Part shown: in pieces, positions 31,968 to 41,338 of the stretch
Layout of the letters: each line of letters begins with the position of its first letter
Position numbering within the stretch: the stretch's first letter is position 1
Origin: Microbacterium suwonense
GTDB lineage: Bacteria; Actinomycetota; Actinomycetes; Actinomycetales; Microbacteriaceae
Direction: 5' to 3'
DNA length: 64,000 nt
NCBI RefSeq assembly: GCF_030296555.1
Contig: NZ_AP027728.1
Location: forward strand, 496,001-560,000
The notes under the pieces: generated by a model
Databases searched by the model: none
What the model was told of the DNA's origin: nothing
Seen by the model: only the letters and a program-made list of their open reading frames with translations
Position numbers and translations under genes: made by a program

Positions 31968-32956
31968 ATGGATCCCGTCGACGCTCTGCGGGAGATCGCC
32001 GGCCTGCTGGAGCGCGAGCGTGCATCGCGGTACCGGGCCCAGGCATTCCGACGCGCGGCGGCCGTGCTCGACGCGCTGCCGGACGAGGCGCGACGAGACC
32101 CCGCGCGCCTGCGCGCGCAGAAGGGCATCGGATCGTCCACCTTCGAGGTGATCCGGCAGGCGCAGCAGGGGACTGTGCCCGACTATCTCAGCGAGCTGCG
32201 CGGCGCCGTCGAGCCCGAGCGGGCGTCCGCGCTGCGGGCGCGGCTGCGCGGTGATCTGCACAGTCATACCGAATGGTCCGACGGCACGACGCCGATCGAG
32301 GCGATGGCGCAGGCCGCAAGAGCGCTGGGTCACGAGTACCTCGCGATCACCGATCACTCGCCCCGACTGCGCATCGCCCGCGGGCTCTCGCCTGAGCGGC
32401 TTCGCGAGCAGGTCCCGCTCGTGCGGGCGCAGTCCGGAGACGGCCTCACGGTGCTCGCCGGAATCGAGGTCGACATCCTCGACGACGGCGAGCTGGATCA
32501 GGAGGCGCAGCTGCTCGCGGAGCTCGACATCGTCGTGGCCTCGGTGCACTCCAAGCTCCGCATGGGCGCCGCTTCGATGACACGCCGGATGATCGCGGCG
32601 GTGTCCGACCCGCACGTGAACGTTCTCGGACACTGCACGGGAAGGTTGGTGCAGGGCGAGCGCGGCACCCGTCCGGCATCCGAGTTCGACGCACGCGCCG
32701 TGTTCGCGGCGTGTGCCGAGAACGGCGTCGCGGTGGAGATCAACTCGCGTCCCGAGCGTCAGGACCCGCCGGACGAGCTCATCGCGATCGCGCTGGGAGA
32801 GGGCTGTCTGTTCGCGATCGACTCCGACGCGCACGCGCCGGGGCAGCTGTCGCTGCTGGATCATGGCGCGGCGCGGGCCGAGGCGGCGGGTATCCCCGCG
32901 GATCGCATCGTCACGACCTGGGACCTGGCGCAGCTGCGCGCGTGGGCGGGGAGTGA
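31968..32956 (+). CDS. PHP-domain phosphoesterase with N-terminal helix-hairpin-helix region (stop lost by frameshift near 32950)
   Basis: The N-terminus (about 1-75) resembles the helical DNA-binding part found with polymerase-X PHP proteins (RAQKGIGSSTFEVIRQA). The PHP domain follows: DLHSHTEWSDGT at about residue 95, ITDHSPRLRIARGLS, GIEVDILDDG, VVASVHSKL, and DSDAHAP. This suggests metal-dependent phosphoesterase activity; no polymerase domain is present. One G added to GGGG 32948-32951 ends the protein at TGA 32954-32956 (329 residues). As given, the frame runs on to 33185 across the exonuclease gene on the other strand. Confidence 0.85.
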
Positions 32957-32964
32957 TCCCGCGC

Positions 32965-33888
32965 TCAGCCGACGGATGCCAGCGCGCCGAGCGCCCTGGT
33001 CATGGAGGAACCGAGGTTCCAGCGCTCCGCCAGCAGATTCGCCGGATCCGCCTGTGCCGGATCGAGCGCGCGCACCGGCGTTCCGGGCGCGACGATCTCG
33101 AGATCGGTCACCACGCGCACGACCGCGGGTGCGACGTCGAGATAGTCGGATGCTGCGGCGAAGCGCGCTGACATGGCGGCGCTGAGCTGTCCGCTCGCGG
33201 CCGCCAGGCGGATGCCCTGGAGGTCGCCATGCGCCTGCAGCAGTGCGGCAGCCGACTTCTCGCCCACCCCGCTGACCCCCGGCAGGCCATCGGATGCATC
33301 GCCGCGCATCGTGGCGAAATCGGCGTACTGCGATGGCAGCACCCCGTATCGGGTGAGGATCGTGTCGTCGGTGACGGTCTCGAGATTGCTCATCCCGCGG
33401 GCCGTGTAGATCACCCGTACGTCTCGCGCGTCGTCGACGAGCTGGAACAGGTCGCGATCGCCGGTGACGATGTCCACCGGCAGCGTCGCGCACGTGGCGA
33501 GGGTGCCGATCACGTCGTCAGCCTCGTGTTCTGCGGCGCCGATGATCGGGATGCCGATCACGCCGAGAGCCTCGCGGATCAGCGGGATCTGCTGCTGGAG
33601 CGGGTCCGGGACCTCCTCGACATCCGGTGCGCCGGGCACCACCTCGATGACGCGGTGCGCTTTGTAGCTCGGGATGAGGTCGACGCGCCACTGCGGACGC
33701 CAGTCGTCGTCCCAGCAGGCGATGATCTGCGTCGGCCGGTAGAGCGTGACGAGCTTCGCCACGATGTCCAGCAATCCGCGCACGGCGTTCACCGAAGAAC
33801 CGTCCGGCGCCTTCACCCTGTCGGGCACGCCGTAGAAGGCACGGAAATAGAGACTGGCGGTGTCGAGCAGCATCAGACGGTCGGTCAC
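32965..33888 (-). CDS. Stand-alone 5'-3' exonuclease (polymerase I-type N-terminal domain)
   Basis: This 307-residue protein corresponds to the 5'-3' exonuclease/flap endonuclease domain of DNA polymerase I without the polymerase. Metal-site motifs are LLDTASLYFRAFYG near the start, CWDDDWR, AEHEADDVIGTLA (about 120-132), VTGDRDLFQLV, and the helix-hairpin-helix GDASDGLPGVSGVGEKSA. The start is GTG 33888 with TAGGCT 6 bases upstream. It converges on the PHP-protein gene with 8 bases between the corrected ends. Confidence 0.92.
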   Translation of the reverse strand: MTDRLMLLDTASLYFRAFYGVPDRVKAPDGSSVNAVRGLLDIVAKLVTLYRPTQIIACWDDDWRPQWRVDLIPSYKAHRVIEVVPGAPDVEEVPDPLQQQIPLIREALGVIGIPIIGAAEHEADDVIGTLATCATLPVDIVTGDRDLFQLVDDARDVRVIYTARGMSNLETVTDDTILTRYGVLPSQYADFATMRGDASDGLPGVSGVGEKSAAALLQAHGDLQGIRLAAASGQLSAAMSARFAAASDYLDVAPAVVRVVTDLEIVAPGTPVRALDPAQADPANLLAERWNLGSSMTRALGALASVG

Positions 33889-33894
33889 GGCATC

Positions 33895-33900
33895 AGCCTA
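33895..33900 (-). promoter_or_regulatory. -10 element (TAGGCT) for the exonuclease gene, leaderless spacing
   Basis: On the minus strand TAGGCT ends exactly 6 bases before GTG 33888, predicting a leaderless transcript. Confidence 0.48.
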
Positions 33901-33931
33901 GGTGAGGGGGAGCGGGAGCAGCCGGGAATCT

Positions 33932-33939
33932 GATAATCT
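33932..33939 (+). promoter_or_regulatory. Candidate -10 (GATAATCT) for rpsA
   Basis: GATAATCT offers overlapping -10 hexamers about 130 bases before the rpsA start. The resulting leader of about 120 bases is among the longest in the window. It contains an 8-codon frame from GTG 33952 to TGA 33978, and a CAAGGAC ribosome site near the rpsA ATG. Confidence 0.42.
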
Positions 33940-34068
33940 GGAGTGTCACTCGTGGCGAGCATCCGCATGCCTGCGTGACATCGAAATCCACAACCAATTC
34001 GCCTCGGCTTGATTCTGGCATGCCAGAAGCTGCGGCCCGATTCTCCATTCACAAGGACAACCCACTAC

Positions 34069-35529
34069 ATGACTAGCGCAACGACCGCCCCGGCCACCAA
34101 GCAGGTCGCGATCAACGACATCGGATCTGCCGAGGACTTCCTGGCCGCGGTCGAGAAGACCCTGAAGTTCTTCAACGACGGCGACATCATCGAGGGGACG
34201 ATCGTCAAGATCGACCGCGATGAAGTTCTGCTCGACGTCGGCTACAAGACCGAGGGTGTCATCCCCTCGCGTGAGCTCTCCATCAAGCACGACGTCGACC
34301 CCAACGAGGTCGTCGCCGTCGGCGACCAGGTCGAGGCACTCGTTCTCCAGAAGGAGGACAAGGAAGGCCGACTGATCCTCTCCAAGAAGCGTGCGCAGTA
34401 CGAGCGCGCCTGGGGCGACGTCGAGAAGATCAAGGAAGAGGACGGCGTCGTCACCGGCACTGTCATCGAGGTCGTCAAGGGCGGTCTCATCGTCGACATC
34501 GGGCTGCGCGGCTTCCTGCCGGCCTCGCTCATCGAGCTGCGTCGCGTCCGCGATCTGACCCCGTACCTCGGTCAGGAGCTCGAGGCGAAGATCCTCGAGC
34601 TCGACAAGAACCGCAACAACGTGGTGCTCAGCCGTCGCGCTCTGCTCGAGCAGACGCAGTCCGAGTCGCGCACCTCCTTCCTGAACAACCTGCACAAGGG
34701 TCAGGTCCGCAAGGGCATCGTCTCGTCGATCGTCAACTTCGGCGCATTCGTCGACCTGGGTGGCGTGGACGGTCTGGTGCACGTCTCCGAGCTGTCCTGG
34801 AAGCACATCGAGCACGCCTCCGAGGTCGTCGAGGTCGGCCAGGAGGTCACCGTCGAGATCCTCGAGGTGGACCTGGATCGCGAGCGCGTCTCCCTGTCGC
34901 TGAAGGCGACGCAGGAGGACCCGTGGCAGATCTTCGCCCGCACCCACGCGATCGGCCAGATCGCACCGGGCAAGGTCACCAAGCTCGTTCCGTTCGGTGC
35001 ATTCGTGCGCGTCGCAGACGGCATCGAGGGTCTCGTGCACATCTCGGAGCTCTCCAGCAAGCACGTCGAGCTGGCCGAGCAGGTCGTGTCGGTGGGTGAA
35101 GAGGTCTTCGTCAAGGTCATCGACATCGACCTCGAGCGTCGCCGCATCTCGCTGTCGCTCAAGCAGGCCAACGAGGCCGTCGACCCGCACGGCACCGAGT
35201 TCGACCCGGCCCTGTACGGCATGCTCGCCGAGTACGACGAGAACGGCGAGTACAAGTACCCGGAGGGCTTCGACGCCGAGACCGGTGCCTGGAAGGAGGG
35301 CTTCGACGCTCAGCGCGAGGCCTGGGAGCAGGAGTACGCCGCCGCTCAGGCGCGCTGGGAGGCTCACAAGGCTGCGGTTGCCAAGGCAGCCGAGGCCGAG
35401 GCCGCTGCAGGCGACGACTTCGGTGTTGCCGCTCAGCCGTTCACGGCCGAGTCCAGCAGCGCGGGCACGCTCGCCGATGACGAGGCTCTCGCCGCTCTGC
35501 GCGAGAAGCTCTCGGGTGGCAACGCCTGA
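34069..35529 (+). CDS. rpsA: RpsA, 30S ribosomal protein S1
   Basis: S1 helps the 30S subunit bind mRNA. The 486-residue product has four S1 RNA-binding domains, starting at about residues 35 (GDIIEGTIVKIDRDEVLLDV), 120, 210 (GQVRKGIVSSIVNFGAFVDL) and 295 (GKVTKLVPFGAFVRV), followed by an acidic Ala/Glu-rich tail. The first four-domain layout is usual for actinobacteria. ATG 34069 is chosen over an open frame extending upstream because of ACAAGGACAAC before it and S1 family length. Confidence 0.97.
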   Translation: MTSATTAPATKQVAINDIGSAEDFLAAVEKTLKFFNDGDIIEGTIVKIDRDEVLLDVGYKTEGVIPSRELSIKHDVDPNEVVAVGDQVEALVLQKEDKEGRLILSKKRAQYERAWGDVEKIKEEDGVVTGTVIEVVKGGLIVDIGLRGFLPASLIELRRVRDLTPYLGQELEAKILELDKNRNNVVLSRRALLEQTQSESRTSFLNNLHKGQVRKGIVSSIVNFGAFVDLGGVDGLVHVSELSWKHIEHASEVVEVGQEVTVEILEVDLDRERVSLSLKATQEDPWQIFARTHAIGQIAPGKVTKLVPFGAFVRVADGIEGLVHISELSSKHVELAEQVVSVGEEVFVKVIDIDLERRRISLSLKQANEAVDPHGTEFDPALYGMLAEYDENGEYKYPEGFDAETGAWKEGFDAQREAWEQEYAAAQARWEAHKAAVAKAAEAEAAAGDDFGVAAQPFTAESSSAGTLADDEALAALREKLSGGNA

Positions 35530-35547
35530 TCAGCGCATAACCAGAAC

Positions 35548-35587
35548 GGGCCGTCGCCCCGCCTCCGGGCGGGTGCGGCGGCCCTTT
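35548..35587 (+). terminator. Intrinsic terminator after rpsA
   Basis: An outer stem GGGCCG (35548-35553) with CGGCCC (35579-35584) encloses an inner stem CCCGCC-TCCG-GGCGGG, followed by TTT. It begins 18 bases after the rpsA stop. Confidence 0.8.
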
Positions 35588-35650
35588 CCGTATGCAATAC
35601 CGTCGCCGACGGCCGAGGGGTGCCGGGAATGCGCGTGCCAGGATGGAGGC

Positions 35651-36253
35651 ATGCCCCTCATCGCCCTCACCGGAGGCATCGCCTCGGGAAAGTCGACCAT
35701 CGCAGCCCGGCTGGCTGAACACGGCGCGGTCGTCGTGGACGCGGATCGGATCGTGCGTGAGGTGCAGGAGCCCGGATCGCCGGTGCTGGCCGAGATCGCG
35801 GCCGTCTTCGGTGACGAGCTGATCGCTGCCGATGGCGCTCTGGATCGCGCGGCGCTCGGCGCCATGGTGTTCGGCGACCAGGAGCGGCTCGCGCAGCTGA
35901 ACGCCATCGTGCACCCGGCCGTGCGGCGAGAGTCCGGCCGTCGCTTCGCGGCGGCATTCGCATCCGATCCCGGCGCCGTCGTCGTCTACGACGTGCCGCT
36001 TCTGGTGGAAGCCCGTGTCGACGACCCCTGGGATCTGATCGTGGTTGCCGATGCGCCGGCCGAGGTGCGCGAGCGCCGGCTGATCGAGCTGCGCGGGATG
36101 TCGGCGGAGGACGCTCGGGCGCGCATCGCCTCGCAGGTTCCGGATGCCGAGCGTCGGGCGATCGCGGATGTCGTCATCGACACCTCGGGAGACCTCGAGA
36201 GCACCAGGACGCAGACGGACGCGCTGTGGGAGCGGATCAGCTCGGGCCGCTGA
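35651..36253 (+). CDS. coaE: CoaE, dephospho-CoA kinase
   Basis: CoaE phosphorylates dephospho-CoA in the last step of coenzyme A synthesis. The 200-residue protein has the P-loop LTGGIASGKST at residues 6-16, DADRIVREV, the lid region, VVYDVPLLVEA and a C-terminal VVIDTSGD. ATG 35651 follows GGAGGC directly, and CAGGAT ends 6 bases before it, so either initiation mode is possible. Its last 17 bases overlap the end of the convergent DUF4126 gene. Confidence 0.96.
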   Translation: MPLIALTGGIASGKSTIAARLAEHGAVVVDADRIVREVQEPGSPVLAEIAAVFGDELIAADGALDRAALGAMVFGDQERLAQLNAIVHPAVRRESGRRFAAAFASDPGAVVVYDVPLLVEARVDDPWDLIVVADAPAEVRERRLIELRGMSAEDARARIASQVPDAERRAIADVVIDTSGDLESTRTQTDALWERISSGR

Positions 36254-36908
36254 GCCTCCTTCGCCGCCGGAACCGGGTCGCCGTCGTCAAAAGGTGCGCC
36301 CGGGTGGCGCTGACAGCGGCGCGCGCTGCGCGGGATCGAGCGCGTCGTCGCTGTGCCATGAGGATCAGGGCGATGATCAAGCCCACCAGCAGCACGAGCG
36401 CCAGGATCGGCACGACGATGGCGGCGACGGCCAGCAGGAACGACGCGCCGTCCTCGGCGGTGCTGAGCGCGGGAGCCGCCAGTCCGCCGGTGACCGCGTT
36501 CGCCGCCACTCGGCCGAGTGCCTTGACCACGTGCACGGCGAGGGCGATCGCCACCCCGATCACGACCGGCACCCAGGCGTTGTCGGTGAAGAAGGCCGAG
36601 GGATCTTCGACGGCGATCGTCTGCGCGCCGGCCCCGGCGCCGAAGGCGATGCCGCCGGAGGCCGGCCGCAGCACGCTCTGCACGATGTCGTTCACTGAAT
36701 CCAGCGCGGGGATCTTGTCGGCGACGATCTCCAGCACCAGGAGTGCTCCGATGATCCACAGCGTCACATCGCCGGACAGCCATGACCACCCGGTCGGCAG
36801 CTGCACGGCGGGGACGAAGCGGTCCGCCAGACCGAGCAGGAACAGCGGCATCCAGGCGTTGAGGCCGGCGGATGCCGCGAGACTGGAGCCGATCAGGAAC
36901 TCGATCAC
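36237..36908 (-). CDS. DUF4126-family membrane protein
   Basis: This 223-residue membrane protein starts MIEFLIGSSLAASAGLNAWMP and has several hydrophobic spans (about 5-25, 45-65, 112-130 and 160-195), with ADKIPALDSVNDIVQ between, matching the DUF4126 family of unknown function. The tail is highly basic (RRRARSRAARAA, then RFRRRRRLSG). The start ATG 36908 has TAGGGT 6 bases upstream. It diverges from uvrB over 58 bases. Confidence 0.85.
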   Translation of the reverse strand: MIEFLIGSSLAASAGLNAWMPLFLLGLADRFVPAVQLPTGWSWLSGDVTLWIIGALLVLEIVADKIPALDSVNDIVQSVLRPASGGIAFGAGAGAQTIAVEDPSAFFTDNAWVPVVIGVAIALAVHVVKALGRVAANAVTGGLAAPALSTAEDGASFLLAVAAIVVPILALVLLVGLIIALILMAQRRRARSRAARAAVSATRAHLLTTATRFRRRRRLSGPS

Positions 36909-36914
36909 GGCTCC

Positions 36915-36920
36915 ACCCTA
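36915..36920 (-). promoter_or_regulatory. -10 element (TAGGGT) for the DUF4126 gene, leaderless spacing
   Basis: On the minus strand TAGGGT ends exactly 6 bases before ATG 36908. It is paired back-to-back with the uvrB element at 36955, with 34 bases between. Confidence 0.48.
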
Positions 36921-36954
36921 GACGCAGCGGCGAGCCGATGTCGGCGGCTCGATC

Positions 36955-36960
36955 TACGCT
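36955..36960 (+). promoter_or_regulatory. -10 element (TACGCT) for uvrB, leaderless spacing
   Basis: TACGCT ends exactly 6 bases before the uvrB ATG at 36967. No SOS box is obvious in the 58-base divergent gap. Confidence 0.45.
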
Positions 36961-36966
36961 GGAGGG

Positions 36967-39035
36967 ATGCAACCCACGCGCAGCGTCCGGCCCTTCGAGG
37001 TCGTCAGCGAGTACATGCCCGCGGGCGATCAGCCTCAGGCGATCGCGGAGCTCGCCGCGCGTGTCAACGCCGGTGAGACCGATGTCGTGCTGCTGGGTGC
37101 GACCGGCACGGGCAAATCGGCGACCACCGCCTGGCTGATCGAGCAGGTGCAGCGGCCGACCCTGGTGATGGCGCACAACAAGACGCTCGCCGCCCAGCTG
37201 GCCAACGAGTTCCGCGAGCTGCTGCCGCACAACGCGGTGGAGTACTTCGTCTCGTACTACGACTACTACCAGCCCGAGGCCTACGTCCCTCAGACGGACA
37301 CCTTCATCGAGAAGGACTCCTCGATCAACGCCGAGGTCGAGCGACTGCGGCACTCCACCACCAACTCGCTGCTCAGCCGGCGCGATGTCGTCGTGGTCAG
37401 CACCGTCTCGTGCATCTACGGACTGGGTGCACCCGAGGAGTATCTGCGTGCGATGGTGGCGCTGCAGGTGGGGGAGCGATACGACCGCGACGCCCTGATC
37501 CGGCAGTTCATCGCCATGCAGTACAACCGCAACGACGTGGACTTCTCGCGCGGCAACTTCCGGGTGCGCGGCGACACCATCGAGATCATCCCGGTGTACG
37601 AGGAGCATGCCATCCGCATCGAGCTCTTCGGCGACGAGATCGAGGCGCTCTACTCCCTGCATCCGCTCACCGGCGAGGTCATCGAGAAGCTGGACGCCGT
37701 GCCGATCTTCCCCGCCTCGCACTACGTCGCGGGAACGGATGTCATCCAGCGGGCGATCGGCACCATCGAGGCGGAGCTGGCCGAGCGGCTCGCCGAGCTC
37801 GAGCGGCAGGGCAAGCTGCTCGAGGCGCAGCGCCTGCGCATGCGCACGACCTTCGATCTCGAGATGCTGCAGCAGCTCGGGTTCTGCTCGGGCATCGAGA
37901 ACTACTCGCGGCATCTGGACGGCCGCCAGGCGGGGAGCCACCGCACACTCTGCTGGACTTCTTCCCCGACGACTTCCTGCTCGTGATCGATGAGTCGCAC
38001 GTCACCGTGCCGCAGATCGGCGCCATGTACGAAGGCGACGCCTCCCGTAAGCGCACACTGGTCGAGCACGGCTTCCGCCTGCCGAGTGCGATGGACAACC
38101 GTCCGCTGCGCTGGGACGAGTTCAAGAACCGCATCGGGCAGACCGTGTACCTGTCTGCGACCCCGGGCAAGTACGAGATGGGGATCGCCGACGGGGTGGT
38201 CGAGCAGATCATCCGCCCGACTGGGCTGGTCGACCCGCAGATCATCGTCAAGCCGTCCAAGGGTCAGATCGACGACCTGCTCGAGGAGATCCGGCTCCGG
38301 GTCGAACGCGACGAGCGCGTGCTGGTGACGACGCTGACCAAGAAGATGGCTGAGGAGCTCACCGACTTCCTCGGCGAGCACGGCGTGCGAGTGCGCTATC
38401 TGCACTCCGACGTCGACACGCTGCGCCGTGTCGAGCTGCTCACCGAACTGCGAGCCGGTGTCTACGACGTGCTGGTCGGGATCAACCTGCTGCGCGAGGG
38501 ACTCGATCTGCCCGAGGTCTCGCTCGTGGCGATCCTGGATGCCGACAAGGAGGGATTCCTGCGTTCCGGAACCTCACTCATCCAGACCATCGGCCGCGCC
38601 GCCCGCAACGTGTCGGGTGAAGTGCATATGTACGCCGACAACATGACCGATTCGATGACCAAGGCCATCGAGGAGACAGAGCGACGGCGCGAGAAGCAGA
38701 TCGCCTACAACACCGAGCACGGCGTCGACCCGCAGCCGCTGCGCAAGCGGATCGCCGACATCACCGAGGTGCTCGCCCGCGAGGCAGCCGACACCGCCGA
38801 CATGCGAGCGGGGCGGAACAGATCGGGCAAGGGCAAGTCTCCGACGCCCAACCTCCGTCGCACGGGAATCGCCGCCGAGGGGGCCGCGCAGTTGGAAGAG
38901 ACCATCACAGACCTGTCCGACCAGATGCTCGCGGCGGCGGCGGAGCTGAAGTTCGAGCTCGCCGCCCGGCTGCGCGACGAGGTGCAGGATCTGAAGAAGG
39001 AGCTGCGCGCCATGGAGAAGGCCGGGCACGCCTGA
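36967..39035 (+). CDS. uvrB: UvrB, excinuclease ABC subunit B (frameshift near 37934)
   Basis: UvrB is the DNA damage-verifying helicase-like subunit of nucleotide excision repair. Motifs are [14 protein letters not shown] (Walker A, about 38-51), the beta-hairpin region [26 protein letters not shown] (Walker B), [10 protein letters not shown], and [11 protein letters not shown], with a UVR coiled coil for UvrC at the C-terminus ([24 protein letters not shown]). The frame breaks at GGGG 37932-37935. Adding one G restores 689 residues, normal for UvrB. Confidence 0.95.
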
Positions 39036-39097
39036 CCCGTCGACGTCCGGCGGCGGCGGTTATCCACAGGCGATCTGTGACGTGTCCTCCTTGCGCC

Positions 39098-39103
39098 TAA
39101 TGT
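39098..39103 (+). promoter_or_regulatory. Candidate -10 (TAATGT) for the DUF4129/MoxR operon
   Basis: TAATGT ends 7 bases before ATG 39111 and overlaps an in-frame GTG at 39102. It supports ATG 39111 as the start and a leaderless first gene. Confidence 0.42.
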
Positions 39104-39110
39104 GGAACTC

Positions 39111-39853
39111 ATGACCGTGGACGTTGAACAGCACCCACGGGAGGCGGTGCGTGATGTCGCGAGGCAGCGGTCATGGACGCCGTTCGGCGTGGTTATCGTG
39201 CTGTTCCTGATGGCGATCCTCGCAGCGGCGGTCGCCGGGCATCCGAGGATCGCCGCCTCGAGAGAAGACCCCGGACCGCTGCCTCTCCCACAGGTCGAGC
39301 CGACGCGTGTCCCCACGACGTCACCGTTATCGCTCGACACCGGTGACGGTGAACTGGCACTCCTGATCATCGGCATCGTGCTGGCAGTCCTGGTGTCCTC
39401 GCTGCTCGTGCTGGGGCTGATCCTGCTCGCGCGCAGGCTCGTCCAGGCCTGGCGCGATCGTCCGCTCCGCCGACAGGACGCTGCCGAGACGGATGTCGAG
39501 GTGGCAGCGACCGAACTGCCCTCCGACGCGGTGCCGGACGCTCCGACGATCAGGCGGGGGATCTCGGCTGCGCGAACCATGATCGAGCGGCACGAGGCTC
39601 CCGGTGACGCGATCATCGCGGCCTGGATCGGTCTGGAGGAGACCGCGGCCGATTCCGGGGCCGGGCGCGGGCGCAGTGAGACGCCGTCCGAGTTCACGCT
39701 GCGAATACTGCTGCACAGGCCCGGTATCGACGGGCCCGTGCACTCCTGCTCGCGCTCTACGAGCGAGTGCGCTTCGGCGGCCATGTCGCGAGCGAGCAGG
39801 ATCGCAAGGAGGCAGCCGAGGCGCTGCGCGCGATCGAGGAGCGCTGGCGATGA
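39111..39853 (+). CDS. DUF4129-domain membrane protein (frameshift near 39745)
   Basis: The protein has two membrane spans (about 22-42 and 80-105) separated by an outside-facing loop, then a cytoplasmic region containing a DUF4129-like module (MIERHEAPGDAIIAAWIGLEE, TPSEFTLRILL). After a one-base correction at about 39744-39746 it continues LLALYERVRFGGHVAS and ends at 39853 with 247 residues. DUF4129 proteins commonly accompany MoxR and DUF58 genes. The stop overlaps the next ATG as ATGA. Function is unknown; a link to the cell envelope is inferred from the neighbours. Confidence 0.8.
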
Positions 39854-40374
39854 GGCGACTGCGTGCGCTGCTGCCGGCCGTGGGAACGGGCGTGCTGATC
39901 GGCATCGTGCTGACCGTGCTGCGGCTGCAGGTCGAGTTCGCCTGGGCCTGGGCGCTGCTGGGTGCGGCCATAGTCCTGCTGCTCGGTCTGCACCTTCCCG
40001 ACGACCCGCGTGCCGACTCCCCGCGTGTCCGGGTGCAGTCCGACTATGTCGGCTCCGATGTCTCCCGGCTCGCCTGGGCCATCAACCTGCGCACCGACAC
40101 CGTCAACGAAGCGGTGACCCGCCGCCTGCGGGCCACCCTGCGCCGTCGGCTGCTGTGGCAGGGGATCGATGTCGACGACGCTCGCTGTGCCCCCGAGGTG
40201 GAGCGGCTGCTGGGCGAAGGCCTGTGGACGCGCTTGAACGGTCGCCGAACGACCATCGCCGATGTGCGCGAGGCACTGGTCGCTGCGGAGCAGCTGGCAC
40301 CACCCGGCATGGCACCGCCTGAGACCGCTTCACGGAACGCAGACGACTCATCGCAGAGGGAGAGCAGAGCATGA
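39850..40374 (+). CDS. Membrane protein of the MoxR operon, function unknown
   Basis: This 174-residue product has two N-terminal hydrophobic spans (about 8-26 and 29-46) followed by a soluble region with RLAWAINLRTDTVNEAV and WTRLNGRRTTIADVREAL. I do not recognise a named domain. It overlaps both neighbours by 4 bases (ATGA at each junction), so it is firmly part of the operon with the DUF4129 protein and MoxR, and its role is probably in the same complex. Confidence 0.82.
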   Translation: MRRLRALLPAVGTGVLIGIVLTVLRLQVEFAWAWALLGAAIVLLLGLHLPDDPRADSPRVRVQSDYVGSDVSRLAWAINLRTDTVNEAVTRRLRATLRRRLLWQGIDVDDARCAPEVERLLGEGLWTRLNGRRTTIADVREALVAAEQLAPPGMAPPETASRNADDSSQRESRA

Positions 40375-41336
40375 ATTTCGAGGACATCGCCGATCTCGGT
40401 CACCGCGTCCGGCAGGCGGTGGCGACCGTCGTGGTCGGGATGGACGGCCCTCTGGAGATCGCGCTGGGAACCATTCTGGCCGGCGGGCACGTGCTGTTCG
40501 AAGACGTTCCGGGGCTCGGAAAGACTCTGGCGGCGCGCAGTCTGGCATCCGCTCTCGGACTGTCGTTCCGTCGGCTGCAGTGCACACCGGACATGCTGCC
40601 CGGCGACGTGACCGGGTCGTACGTGTATGCGCCCGACACCGGCGAGTTCGTCTTCCGTCCCGGACCCATCTTCACCGGCCTGCTGCTGGCCGACGAGATC
40701 AACCGCACCACGCCGAAGACGCAGTCGGCCATGCTCGAGGCGATGGCGGAACGGCAGGTGACGGTGGAGGGTAACAGCTTCGCCCTCGAACCGCCGTTCC
40801 ATGTGATCGCCACGGCGAATCCCATCGAGTACGAGGGCACCTACTCCCTGCCCGAGGCGCAGCTGGATCGCTTCATGGTGCGTCTGTCGGTCGGCTACCT
40901 CGACCAGCGCGGCGAGACCGAGATCCTGCTGGGCAGGCTGCGCCGCCAGCAGGAGCAGACCCACGTCGACGCGGTGCTGGCACCGGGACAGCTGCAGGAG
41001 CTGCAGCGGGCGGTCGAGCAGATCCATGTCGATCCGGATGTCGCCGCCTACTGCGTGGCGCTCGCGGCGGCTACCCGGTCGGCGCAGCATGTGGCCGTTG
41101 GAGCATCTCCGCGCGGGTCGCTGTCGCTGGTACTTCTGGGGCGCGCGCTGGCAGCCTTGGACGGACGGGATTACGTGCGACCCGACGACATCAAGCGCAT
41201 TGCGGTACCGGTGCTCGCGCATCGCCTGACGCTCACTCCACAGGCCTGGGCGCAGGGCGTCGATCCGGCAGGGGTGGTGCGGAACCTCGTCACATCGGTC
41301 GCGGTGCCGCCCAGCGTCGCGGCAGAGCGTGGCTGA
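40371..41336 (+). CDS. MoxR-family AAA+ ATPase
   Basis: This 321-residue AAA+ ATPase has Walker A in FEDVPGLGKTLAA (about 43-55), Walker B in LLLADEINRTTPKTQSAMLEAMAE (about 104-126), sensor 1 in FHVIATANPIEYEGTY, and EAQLDRFMVR before the C-terminal lid. MoxR proteins are chaperone-like and usually act with von Willebrand-type or DUF58 partners; the DUF58 gene follows 2 bases later. The target is unknown. Confidence 0.93.
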   Translation: MNFEDIADLGHRVRQAVATVVVGMDGPLEIALGTILAGGHVLFEDVPGLGKTLAARSLASALGLSFRRLQCTPDMLPGDVTGSYVYAPDTGEFVFRPGPIFTGLLLADEINRTTPKTQSAMLEAMAERQVTVEGNSFALEPPFHVIATANPIEYEGTYSLPEAQLDRFMVRLSVGYLDQRGETEILLGRLRRQQEQTHVDAVLAPGQLQELQRAVEQIHVDPDVAAYCVALAAATRSAQHVAVGASPRGSLSLVLLGRALAALDGRDYVRPDDIKRIAVPVLAHRLTLTPQAWAQGVDPAGVVRNLVTSVAVPPSVAAERG

Positions 41337-41338
41337 TC

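Noticed and set aside
37932..37935. Programmed frameshifting as an explanation for the broken frames
   Set aside because: The same one-base loss appears in fourteen unrelated genes, there is no shared slippery sequence beyond G or C runs, and there are no associated stimulatory structures. Sequence error is simpler.
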